In this document: positions 20,539 to 28,611 of the stretch, piece after piece | Position numbering within the stretch: the stretch's first letter is position 1 | Layout of the letters: every line of letters starts with the position of its first letter | Made by a program: the position numbers and the translations under genes | DNA from: Burkholderiaceae bacterium | GTDB taxonomy: Bacteria; Pseudomonadota; Gammaproteobacteria; Burkholderiales; Burkholderiaceae_B | Direction: 5' to 3' | Length of the DNA stretch: 64,000 bases | Assembly: GCA_030158305.1 (NCBI GenBank) | Contig: JAOATE010000007.1 | Coordinates: 1-64,000, forward strand | The notes under the pieces: generated by a model | What the model was told of the DNA's origin: nothing | Seen by the model: the letters and a program-made list of their open reading frames with translations, nothing else | Database searches by the model: none

Positions 20539-21672
20539 TTACGCAGGCCAGCAAGCGCCAAGGATACGTATCCCCTTGGCGCCCGTCACGGCAGGGTTGC
20601 CAGCAGGTACGCCCTGCTGGTGAGCCCAAGCAAGCCAAGCAAACGCTAAGGCTTCCACATCCTGAGTACCAACTCCCTCGCGATCCGTTGTACGTACATC
20701 GCAGAATAGCGTGCGTTGTAGGTCAGCCATGAGTGCGGTGTTTCGAGCACCACCCCCACACACAAGAACTTCTTTTGCATCGGCAGCGTAAGTCTGTATC
20801 GATCGCGCGACCGTTTCTGCGGTCAATCGTCTGAGTGTGGCTTGAATGTTCTGGGCGAGAGCGCTGTCGACAGCCGTGCTTTGCTGAGCGCCTGTTTGAC
20901 TGGCGGTGAGTCGTGTCTCGAGCCAGTCCCAATTGAATAAGTCTCGCCCCGTGGATTTTGGTGCAGGCAAGGCGAACCATGGTTCTGAGTCAAGCATCGC
21001 TGTCAGCAGTGCTGTAATGGCTTGTCCGCCTTCGCCCCAAGCTCCATCCTGATCAAAGGCACATCCTGTATGACGTGCGCACCACATATCCATCAGCACA
21101 TTTGCCGGTCCTGTATCAAACCCGACGGGCGGTTGGTTGGGACGCAGGATAGTGATGTTGGCAATGCCGCCGAGATTCAAAATCACGCGGGTGTGGGGAG
21201 CGGAAAATATTCCCGCATGAAAGATCGGAACAAGAGGTGCGCCCTGACCGCCGGCCGCGATATCCCGACTGCGGAAATCGGCAATCACGCTAATGCCCGT
21301 GAGTTCAGCCAAGAGTGCGGGAGCGTTGAGCTGAATGGTGAAACCGCGATCAGGTCTGTGGCGAACTGTTTGTCCATGTACACCCAAGGCCGAGACTTGT
21401 TTGGGCCTCACACCTGCCTTCAGTAAAACTTCTTGAACGACCTGTGCATAGAGTGTGGCCAGAGCATTTGCTGCGAGCGCAGCGCGTTCAAGCTCATCGG
21501 GGCCTGTCTGATTGAGCGCGAGAAGCTCAGCTTGCAAATTGGAGGGAAACTGTGTGGCTGCGCGTGCAAGCAGTGTCGGGTGACCCGCATGATCAAAGCG
21601 CGCCAAGACCGCATCAATGCCGTCCAAGCTGGTGCCTGACATTAAACCGACGTAAAGAGTGTGCTCAGCCAA
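20539..21672 (-). CDS. anmK: Anhydro-N-acetylmuramic acid kinase
   Basis: Phosphorylates and opens 1,6-anhydro-MurNAc to MurNAc-6-phosphate in cell-wall recycling. The 377-residue sugar kinase starts with the diagnostic VGLMSGTSLDGIDAVL and has LGVHGQTVRHRP, NLGGIANITIL and VCGGGARN in the expected order. It follows the M23 peptidase with a 14-nt gap, pairing murein cleavage and recycling. Mpl, at the left window edge, belongs to the same recycling process. Confidence 0.97.
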   Translation of the reverse strand: MAEHTLYVGLMSGTSLDGIDAVLARFDHAGHPTLLARAATQFPSNLQAELLALNQTGPDELERAALAANALATLYAQVVQEVLLKAGVRPKQVSALGVHGQTVRHRPDRGFTIQLNAPALLAELTGISVIADFRSRDIAAGGQGAPLVPIFHAGIFSAPHTRVILNLGGIANITILRPNQPPVGFDTGPANVLMDMWCARHTGCAFDQDGAWGEGGQAITALLTAMLDSEPWFALPAPKSTGRDLFNWDWLETRLTASQTGAQQSTAVDSALAQNIQATLRRLTAETVARSIQTYAADAKEVLVCGGGARNTALMADLQRTLFCDVRTTDREGVGTQDVEALAFAWLAWAHQQGVPAGNPAVTGAKGIRILGACWPA

Positions 21673-21686
21673 AAGAGCGTACGCTT

Positions 21687-23138
21687 TTAACGGCTAGCAA
21701 CATTACTCGTTTCTGGAACAGCTTCCTGAAACTTAGCAAGCACTTGCAATTGTTGCTTGAAGGGGCTAACGACCGCGGCAAATTTTTCGCGATGCTCTGG
21801 CGCGAGCGGCTGAGACGTTGGCATGTTTGCCGTCGCAGTTAACGGATCGATTGGTTTTTCAGCGACGCGGAATTCGTAATGCAAGTGTGGTCCAGTGGAC
21901 CACCCTGTAGAACCAACATAACCAATCAGATCACCTTGTGAAACTTTGCTGCCCGCCTTGAGGCCAGACGCGAAGCGACTCTGATGGGCATAAAGTGTGG
22001 TGATTCTGCTGTGGTGTTTGAGAATGACGGTGTTGCCGTAGCCATTGCGCCAGCCCACAAACTCGACCGTACCATCTGCCGTAGCGTGAATGGGTGTCCC
22101 GGTTGGTGCGGCATAGTCGACACCGGCATGGTGGCCAGACCACGCTTGCAAACCAGGCAGTTTGCGCATACCAAAGGTTGAGCTGATACGGGAAAACTTG
22201 AGCGCGCTGCGTAAAAATGCGCCTCTCAAGCTTTCACCCTCAAGGTCGTAATAGCCGCCCGTTTGACCGTCAGGGCTGAACCAAACTGCATTATGAGTCT
22301 TGCCACCATTGATAAACTCTAGCGCCAGCACTCGGCCATTGCCTGCGGTGCGACCGCCTATCGTACGTGTCTCATAGACGACGCGAAATTGATCATTTGG
22401 GCGCAGACCACGTAAAAAGTCGACTTTGCTGCTCAGGATCTCAGCCATTTGCGAGGTGATGCCATCGGGAACGCCTGCAATGTCAGTGGCGGCGAACAGC
22501 GAAGAGCGAATGGTGCCGACTGCAACCTCAATGTGCGTCTCGAGAGGCTGAAGGAGTTCTTCGGCAACAAAACCAGACTTTGTTGCGGTGATTTGGAGGG
22601 TCTTGGCCATCCCCGAGCCGTTGGAATCAGAATTGGGGGTATGGTAATAACGCACCCACAACAAATCTCCTTCGTCGTTTGTGGCAGCCTGTACGGAACG
22701 ACCAACAATCAGCTTATAGACGGAGCGCGCTTTGGGCTCACGTGTCAGAAAGTTAAGAAGATCGGAATCCGAGACGTCTACGCGCTTGAGAACGGTTGCC
22801 AGCGTATCGCCTGAACGGATACGCGTCTCAACAATATAAGGTGTCTCTTCGGAGGCTTGCTCAACTGGGGTTGCCTCGACTGGCGTCGGGACAGGCACCA
22901 CATCAAGAACCAATTTTTGCTCAGGAGCAGGTTCGTTTGTCGCCTTGGACTTTCCGTCGGCGGCATCAACCTGAGTGGGTTGGATCACGCCCAGTGCCAC
23001 AGCACCCAGGGCCAATAACAATGCTGCACTCACCACCACGCCACGCACCATACCCGAGCGACCTTCTTGTTGACCAGACAGCGGCAAGGCTGTGGGGGCG
23101 AGGGCGGGTTGGGTAGTTGAGTGGTTTTTAAAACGCAT
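21687..23138 (-). CDS. M23-family murein endopeptidase with LysM-like/OapA-type N-terminus
   Basis: A 483-residue MepM-like peptidoglycan hydrolase. A cytoplasmic basic tail and a transmembrane helix (about 32-50) anchor it, then a Pro/Glu/Val-rich linker, an opacity-protein/LysM-like domain (about 105-165), and the lysostaphin-like domain with zinc ligands in HHAGVDYAAP (HxxxD) and the HLHYEF motif. It cleaves peptide crosslinks in the periplasm, so it is expected to be activated or limited by partners. It sits between anmK and the divergent tyrS, a gene order shared by many Betaproteobacteria. Confidence 0.93.
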   Translation of the reverse strand: MRFKNHSTTQPALAPTALPLSGQQEGRSGMVRGVVVSAALLLALGAVALGVIQPTQVDAADGKSKATNEPAPEQKLVLDVVPVPTPVEATPVEQASEETPYIVETRIRSGDTLATVLKRVDVSDSDLLNFLTREPKARSVYKLIVGRSVQAATNDEGDLLWVRYYHTPNSDSNGSGMAKTLQITATKSGFVAEELLQPLETHIEVAVGTIRSSLFAATDIAGVPDGITSQMAEILSSKVDFLRGLRPNDQFRVVYETRTIGGRTAGNGRVLALEFINGGKTHNAVWFSPDGQTGGYYDLEGESLRGAFLRSALKFSRISSTFGMRKLPGLQAWSGHHAGVDYAAPTGTPIHATADGTVEFVGWRNGYGNTVILKHHSRITTLYAHQSRFASGLKAGSKVSQGDLIGYVGSTGWSTGPHLHYEFRVAEKPIDPLTATANMPTSQPLAPEHREKFAAVVSPFKQQLQVLAKFQEAVPETSNVASR

Positions 23139-23357
23139 TAGTGAATAATCCTATGTACAGCGTACGTCGCAACATCAGTTCGCATCGAGCTTTCGTGTAA
23201 AACGATGCTTAAACACCACACTCATGCCGGATTTTGCGTGGCAGAGCAAGATTAGTTTGCGTATGATGTCAGTCTTGTAAAAAAGTATGTTAGCCGATTT
23301 CGAGCGATCAAACAGCTTTTTTGTCACTTTCACCGATCAAATTGGCTTACTTCTTTT

Positions 23358-24584
23358 ATGTTGACGTCTAAATACGCGATTACCCCAGAAGTTGAGGCTA
23401 ACTTACGCATAGTCGAGCGCGGCTGCGATGAGCTGCTGGTCAAGACCGAGTTTGCCCAGAAAATGGCCCGCAGTCAGGCGACAGGTATTCCTCTGAGAGT
23501 CAAGCTGGGCTTGGATCCTACGGCACCTGACATCCATCTTGGGCACACGGTCGTGCTCAATAAAATGCGCCAGTTGCAAAACCTCGGGCACACCGTGATT
23601 TTTCTGATTGGAGACTTTACCTCCATGATTGGCGACCCATCGGGTCGTAACTCAACGCGTCCTCCGTTGACCCGTGAGCAGATTGAGGAAAATGCCCGTA
23701 CTTATTACGCCCAAGCGAGCTTGGTGCTGGATCCTGCCCGAACCGAGATTCGTTACAACTCAGAGTGGTGTGACCCTCTGGGCGCGCGAGGAATGATCCA
23801 GCTGGCCTCTCGTTACACGGTGGCACGCATGATGGAGCGCGATGACTTTACCAAGCGCTTTAAGTCAGGGGTGCCGATTTCTGTGCATGAGTTTCTATAC
23901 CCACTTATGCAGGGCTACGACTCAGTTGCCTTGAAATCAGACCTTGAACTGGGCGGTACGGACCAAAAATTCAATCTGTTGGTCGGTCGAGAGCTGCAAA
24001 AAGAATACGGTCAAGAACCGCAATGCATTTTGACGATGCCTTTGCTTGAGGGCACGGATGGCGTCGAAAAGATGTCAAAGTCCAAGAACAATTACATTGG
24101 AATTGGTGAGGCGCCAGAGTCCATTTTTGGCAAAATCATGTCGATTTCGGACACAATGATGTGGAAATACTTTGATTTGCTGTCGTTTCGCAGCATCGAA
24201 GAGGTTGCCGCTCTGCGCGCCGAGACCGAGGCGGGTCGTAATCCCCGTGACGCAAAAGTCATGCTTGGCCAGGAAATTGTGGCGCGTTTTCATTCTCAGT
24301 CTGCCGCAGACGCGGCACTGGCAGCGTTTGAGGCACGCTTCCGTGATGGTGCCGTGCCGGAAAATATGCCTGAGGTGACGGTTGCCGGTGCGCCTGTGGG
24401 CATTTTAAAGTTGCTGAGAGAGGCCGGGCTCGTGGCCTCAGGTGCGGAAGCCCAGCGCAACGTCGAACAAGGTGGTGTGCGGGTGGATGGCGATCGGGTC
24501 GAGGACAAAGGCTTGCAGATCAGCGCGGGTACCTACGTCATTCAGGTCGGAAAGCGTAAGTTTGCCCGGGTAACGGTGGCTTAA
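23358..24584 (+). CDS. tyrS: Tyrosyl-tRNA synthetase
   Basis: Class I synthetase charging tRNA-Tyr. The 408-residue protein carries the HIGH-like HLGH at 60-63, the KMSKS motif near 241 and a C-terminal S4 RNA-binding domain from about 345. The sequence is of the TyrZ-like long type common in Betaproteobacteria. A 219-bp divergent gap separates it from the M23 gene; no clear promoter was recognised there. Confidence 0.97.
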   Translation: MLTSKYAITPEVEANLRIVERGCDELLVKTEFAQKMARSQATGIPLRVKLGLDPTAPDIHLGHTVVLNKMRQLQNLGHTVIFLIGDFTSMIGDPSGRNSTRPPLTREQIEENARTYYAQASLVLDPARTEIRYNSEWCDPLGARGMIQLASRYTVARMMERDDFTKRFKSGVPISVHEFLYPLMQGYDSVALKSDLELGGTDQKFNLLVGRELQKEYGQEPQCILTMPLLEGTDGVEKMSKSKNNYIGIGEAPESIFGKIMSISDTMMWKYFDLLSFRSIEEVAALRAETEAGRNPRDAKVMLGQEIVARFHSQSAADAALAAFEARFRDGAVPENMPEVTVAGAPVGILKLLREAGLVASGAEAQRNVEQGGVRVDGDRVEDKGLQISAGTYVIQVGKRKFARVTVA

Positions 24585-24595
24585 GCTATCCCTAA

Positions 24596-24626
24596 GCGCC
24601 TTGAGTCTTTAAGAGAACCAAGGCGC
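24596..24626 (+). other. Perfect hairpin between tyrS and glyA
   Basis: GCGCCTTG (24596-24603) pairs with CAAGGCGC (24619-24626) around a 15-nt loop that itself holds TCTT/AAGA. No U run follows, so this is either a weak terminator of tyrS or a leader element of glyA. Confidence 0.5.
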
Positions 24627-24675
24627 AGTACACTAGCAGCATTCAAAATTTGCTTTTAATTTCGCCAGGATTCCT

Positions 24676-25920
24676 ATGTTTGATCGCAAACTCACTCTAG
24701 ACCGTGTTGACCCTGAAGTTTGGTCCGCCATTCAGAAAGAAGACACACGGCAAGAACAGCACATTGAGCTCATCGCTTCTGAAAACTACGCCAGTCCTGC
24801 CGTGATGCAGGCGCAGGGCACACAGATGACGAACAAGTACGCCGAAGGCTATCCAGGCAAGCGCTACTATGGTGGGTGCGAGTATGTGGACATTGTTGAG
24901 CAGCTTGCCATTGATCGCCTCAAGTCCTTGTTTGGTGCTGAAGCTGCGAACGTGCAGCCTAACTCTGGCTCTCAGGCTAACCAAGCTGTTTATTTAGCTG
25001 TTTTAAAGCCAGGTGACTCTGTGCTGGGCATGAGCCTGGCTGAAGGGGGACACTTGACGCACGGTGCTTCGGTCAATGCCTCGGGCAAGCTCTACAACTT
25101 CCACCAGTATGGTTTGGACGCTGATGAAGTGTTGGACTACGACAAGGTCGAAGAGTTAGCCAAGACGCAAAAGCCTAAGTTGATCGTGGCGGGTGCCTCA
25201 GCGTACTCGTTGCGCATGGACTTTGAGCGTTTGGCCCGCATTGCTAAAGATAGTGGAGCGTTGTTGTTGGTAGACGTGGCGCACTATTCAGGTTTGGTCG
25301 CGGGTGGTGCATATCCCAACCCGGTCCCTCATGCTGATTTCGTCACTTCCACCACGCACAAGTCTTTGCGCGGTCCCCGTGGCGGCGTCATCATGATGAA
25401 AGCCGAATACGAAAAGGCGATCAACTCCGCGATTTTCCCAGGCATTCAAGGTGGTCCGTTGATGCACGTGATCGCCGCCAAGGCTGTGGCCTTCCGCGAA
25501 GCCGCGACGCCTGAGTTCAAAGCCTATGCCGCGCAAGTAGTCAAAAACGCGCAAGTATTAGCCGAGACCTTGGTCAAGCGCGGTTTGCGTATCGTCTCTG
25601 GTCGCACAGAAAGTCATGTCATGTTGGTGGACTTACGCGCCAAGGGCATTACTGGCAAAGAAGCCGAGGCTGTTTTGGGCGAAGCGCACATCACTGTCAA
25701 TAAAAATGCGATCCCGAACGATCCTGAAAAGCCATTTGTGACAAGCGGTATCCGTTTGGGTACACCTGCGATGACCACACGTGGCTTCAAGGAAACCGAA
25801 GCGCAACTCACAGGTAATCTGATTGCTGATGTGTTTGACAACCCACGTGACCCCGCCAATATCAAGTCGGTGCGCGAGCGTGTCAATGCACTGACAGCTT
25901 CTTTTCCGGTCTACCGTTAA
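24676..25920 (+). CDS. glyA: Serine hydroxymethyltransferase
   Basis: PLP enzyme that converts serine and tetrahydrofolate to glycine and 5,10-methylene-THF, the main one-carbon source. The 414-residue chain has [15 protein letters not shown] at 29-43 and the PLP Lys229 in [13 protein letters not shown]. It heads a likely transcript glyA-nrdR-ribD-ribE: nrdR follows after 51 nt. The pairing glyA-nrdR-rib is typical of proteobacteria and ties folate, deoxynucleotide and flavin supply. Confidence 0.98.
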   Translation: MFDRKLTLDRVDPEVWSAIQKEDTRQEQHIELIASENYASPAVMQAQGTQMTNKYAEGYPGKRYYGGCEYVDIVEQLAIDRLKSLFGAEAANVQPNSGSQANQAVYLAVLKPGDSVLGMSLAEGGHLTHGASVNASGKLYNFHQYGLDADEVLDYDKVEELAKTQKPKLIVAGASAYSLRMDFERLARIAKDSGALLLVDVAHYSGLVAGGAYPNPVPHADFVTSTTHKSLRGPRGGVIMMKAEYEKAINSAIFPGIQGGPLMHVIAAKAVAFREAATPEFKAYAAQVVKNAQVLAETLVKRGLRIVSGRTESHVMLVDLRAKGITGKEAEAVLGEAHITVNKNAIPNDPEKPFVTSGIRLGTPAMTTRGFKETEAQLTGNLIADVFDNPRDPANIKSVRERVNALTASFPVYR

Positions 25921-25971
25921 TCAACGGGCAGCGCAGCGCGTTGCCCTGAGTATTTTGATCAAGGCGACCTC

Positions 25972-26442
25972 ATGAAGTGTCCCTTTTGCGGGCATGCTGA
26001 TACACAAGTCGTAGACTCACGTGGCGGGGATGAAGGGGACTTCATTCGTCGTCGCAGGCGGTGTCCTTCTTGTGATCGTCGTTTTACAACCTACGAGCGC
26101 GCCGAGCTCGAGATGCCGACGATCGTCAAGCGCAATGGCAGCCGCAACGACTATGAAGCTAGCAAACTTCGTGCGAGCTTGTCGCTTGCCTTGCGTAAGC
26201 GTCCTGTGAGCACTGAGGAAGTCGATGCCGTTGTCGCGCGAATCGAAGAGCGCCTGCTGACCAGTGGGCAACGTGAGGCGTCGACCGAGTTCTTGGGTGA
26301 ACTGGTCATGAATGAATTGAAAAAGCTCGACAAGGTTGCCTACGTGCGCTTTGCTTCCGTTTACAAAAGTTTCGAAGACATCGGTGAGTTTGTCGAAGCC
26401 ATACGCGAGATGCAGGGTCCGCCCGCACAGCGCAAAATTTGA
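25972..26442 (+). CDS. nrdR: Transcriptional repressor NrdR
   Basis: Represses ribonucleotide reductase operons when dATP/ATP bind. The 156-residue protein has the N-terminal zinc ribbon (Cys3, Cys6, Cys31, Cys34) with the basic stretch [11 protein letters not shown], and the ATP-cone domain (about 49-139) with [15 protein letters not shown]. Likely targets in this window are the two boxes ahead of nrdA (12238-12284). Its stop is just before the ribD start. Confidence 0.98.
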   Translation: MKCPFCGHADTQVVDSRGGDEGDFIRRRRRCPSCDRRFTTYERAELEMPTIVKRNGSRNDYEASKLRASLSLALRKRPVSTEEVDAVVARIEERLLTSGQREASTEFLGELVMNELKKLDKVAYVRFASVYKSFEDIGEFVEAIREMQGPPAQRKI

Positions 26443-26444
26443 AT

Positions 26445-27650
26445 ATGAAACCTTCCCATTCTCTCGATGTGCGCAATCCCGATAAAGATGTGTTTTTTAT
26501 GCGTCAGGCGCTCGCACTCGCAGAGGAGGCGCTGTATGTACCATCGCCTAATCCACGCGTAGGTTGTGTCATTGTGCGTGACGCGCAGGTGATTGGTCGC
26601 GGTGCGACGCAGGCTGTTGGCTCCCATCACGCAGAGGTGATGGCCTTGCAGGACATGCGTGCGCGCGGCTTAACCGCCGAGGGCGCCACGGTGTACATCA
26701 CGCTCGAACCCTGTAGTCATCATGGACGCACGCCTCCCTGCGTGGATGCACTGATTTCTGCCAAGCCTGAGCGTGTCGTCTTTGCGCATTTTGATCCCAA
26801 TCCGCATGTGGCCGGGCGTGGCATGCAGATGCTGCGCGACGCGGGGATTGAGGTCAATGTGGGGATTTGTGCAGACCTCGCGCTGGCCGTCAATCCAGGC
26901 TTTGTGTCTCGCATGACGCGCGGTGTGCCATACGTCTGGATGAAAATCGCGGCTTCGCTGGATGGTCGCACCGCACTTACCAATGGCGTGTCGCAATGGA
27001 TCACAGGTGCTGAGGCGCGTGCAGATGGCCATCATTGGCGGGCACGAAGTTGTGTGGTGATGACCGGTATCGGTACTGTCCGCGCGGATGATCCGCAAAT
27101 GAACGTGCGACATGTGGCGACGATGCGCCAGCCGCGCCGCGCTGTGATTGATCCAGGTTTTGAAATCAACGAAGATGCCGCCATTTTGAAGGGTGAGGGG
27201 GCGATCGTTTTTACCGGTGATCAAAATCCCGAGAAGCTTGCGCGTTTGTCGGATCGAGGTGTGCAGGTGGTGTACGTGCCTGAAGACGACGCACCCGCCA
27301 ACGGTCGCGTGCGTCGACGTGTGGATATGCGTGCCATGATGAAATGGCTGGGCGAGCACGATGCGAACGAGGTGCACATTGAGGCGGGTTCGGGTTTGAA
27401 TGGCGCACTTCTCAACGCGAACTGTGTCGATGAGTTATTGATTTATCTGGCGCCGATGTTGCTGGGTGAGGGGATGGGGATGGCCCAATTGCCGACTCTG
27501 ACCAAGCTCGACGGTGTACAGCGTTTTGAATTTACTGATCTCAAGCAGCTCGGTGCGGATGTGCGTCTGCGCGCGCGACTGCCAGAGCACTGGCGTGAGC
27601 TGATGCAAAAAATCCATTTGACTGAATACAGCACAGGACAGGCACTCTAA
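26445..27650 (+). CDS. ribD: Bifunctional riboflavin deaminase/reductase
   Basis: Catalyses deamination and reduction of the pyrimidine intermediate in riboflavin synthesis. The N-terminal deaminase domain has the zinc site SHHAEVMA and EPCSHHGRTPPC; the C-terminal reductase domain starts near VPYVWMKIAASLDGR. The length is 401 residues from the ATG at 26445, 2 nt after the nrdR stop; a TTG at 26439 overlapping nrdR is in frame. The stop overlaps the ribE ATG by one base. Confidence 0.96.
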   Translation: MKPSHSLDVRNPDKDVFFMRQALALAEEALYVPSPNPRVGCVIVRDAQVIGRGATQAVGSHHAEVMALQDMRARGLTAEGATVYITLEPCSHHGRTPPCVDALISAKPERVVFAHFDPNPHVAGRGMQMLRDAGIEVNVGICADLALAVNPGFVSRMTRGVPYVWMKIAASLDGRTALTNGVSQWITGAEARADGHHWRARSCVVMTGIGTVRADDPQMNVRHVATMRQPRRAVIDPGFEINEDAAILKGEGAIVFTGDQNPEKLARLSDRGVQVVYVPEDDAPANGRVRRRVDMRAMMKWLGEHDANEVHIEAGSGLNGALLNANCVDELLIYLAPMLLGEGMGMAQLPTLTKLDGVQRFEFTDLKQLGADVRLRARLPEHWRELMQKIHLTEYSTGQAL

Positions 27651-28267
27651 TGTTTACTGGGATCGTCGCGGCCGTGGGTCGCATTGAAAAAATTGAACCT
27701 CTCGCGGGCGGTCAGGCCGATGCGGGTGTGCATCTTTCTATTCATGCTGGTGGTTTAGATCTGAGTGATGTCGGTTTAGGTGACTCGATCGCGATTCAGG
27801 GTGCTTGCATGACAGTGGTCTCTAAGCACGCCGAGGGTTTTGCTGTGGACGTCTCGCGTGAAAGCTTGAGGCTGACCATGGGATTGGATGCGCAGGGTGC
27901 GGTCAATCTTGAAAAGTCCTTACGTGTCGGCGACCAAATCGGCGGTCATATCGTTTCGGGTCACGTGGATGGTCTGGGCGAAGTGGTTAAGTTTGAGCCG
28001 GTTGGTGAGTCTTGGGAGCTGATTGTGCAGGCACCCGCTTCCTTGGCGCCTTTTTTGGCTTATAAGGGATCGATTACGGTCAATGGTGTCAGTTTGACAG
28101 TCAACCGCGTCGAGGACTTAGCCGGCGGGACACAATTCAGCATTAATCTGATTCCACATACGATCGCTGTCACGACCTTGCAGCACCTCACAGTCGGTCA
28201 ACGGGTCAACCTCGAAGTCGACACAATTGCCCGTTATGTTCAGCGGATGCTGTCTTTGCCCCGTTAA
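27650..28267 (+). CDS. ribE: Riboflavin synthase, alpha subunit
   Basis: Dismutates two 6,7-dimethyl-8-ribityllumazines into riboflavin. The 205-residue protein is two lumazine-binding repeats, the first starting MFTGIVAAVGRIE, the second after GHIVSGHVDGLG. It overlaps the ribD stop (TAATG), indicating coupled translation. No FMN riboswitch was seen upstream, as the genes follow nrdR directly. Confidence 0.96.
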   Translation: MFTGIVAAVGRIEKIEPLAGGQADAGVHLSIHAGGLDLSDVGLGDSIAIQGACMTVVSKHAEGFAVDVSRESLRLTMGLDAQGAVNLEKSLRVGDQIGGHIVSGHVDGLGEVVKFEPVGESWELIVQAPASLAPFLAYKGSITVNGVSLTVNRVEDLAGGTQFSINLIPHTIAVTTLQHLTVGQRVNLEVDTIARYVQRMLSLPR

Positions 28268-28276
28268 TGCTAGAAT
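28268..28276 (+). promoter_or_regulatory. Extended -10 promoter of the tRNA-Ser gene
   Basis: TGCTAGAAT begins right after the ribE stop: an extended -10 (TGn) with hexamer TAGAAT at 28271-28276 and no recognisable -35. Transcription would start about 13 nt before the mature tRNA. Confidence 0.5.
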
Positions 28277-28295
28277 AGCAGGCTGTAGTGAAAAC

Positions 28296-28386
28296 GGACA
28301 GGTGGCCGAGCGGTTGAAGGCGCACGCCTGGAAAGCGTGTATACGTTCAAAGCGTATCGGGGGTTCGAATCCCCCTCTGTCCGCCA
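28296..28386 (+). tRNA. serT: tRNA-Ser (anticodon GGA)
   Basis: A 91-nt class II tRNA. The acceptor stem GGACAGG pairs with TCTGTCC (one G-U pair), followed by discriminator G and encoded CCA. The anticodon loop CTGGAAA has GGA at 28330-28332, reading UCC/UCU. The long variable arm (about 28340-28359) and the T loop GGTTCGAATCC are clear. It is transcribed with or just after ribE and is followed by a terminator. The gene symbol for the isoacceptor is by convention only. Confidence 0.97.
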
Positions 28387-28400
28387 GTAAGTCAATGATT

Positions 28401-28429
28401 AAGCGCCTTGCGAGGCGCTTTTTCTTTTG
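28401..28429 (+). terminator. Rho-independent terminator after tRNA-Ser
   Basis: Stem AGCGCCT / AGGCGCT (28402-28408 and 28413-28419) with a four-base loop followed by TTTTTCTTTT. It closes the tRNA transcript and probably readthrough from glyA-nrdR-ribDE. The next 182 bp to the lipase gene hold no recognised element. Confidence 0.93.
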
Positions 28430-28611
28430 GTGGCTCAAATGCTCACGTCGAACTGTATAGCCTTTCGCCTTGGCCGACAGATTACGACGAATACCGATAT
28501 TTCTTGCATAGCCATTGTGTAATCAGACCAGACTTTTTAAACTCGGTCGTATAGGGGCTTACTTTACAGCCACTTTGTCAATCAAGCTTTTAGATTAGAT
28601 AGGCATCATCA

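Noticed and set aside
26670-27377. 235-codon open frame opposite ribD
   Set aside because: His/Thr/Arg-rich shadow of ribD; the ribD reading has all catalytic motifs.
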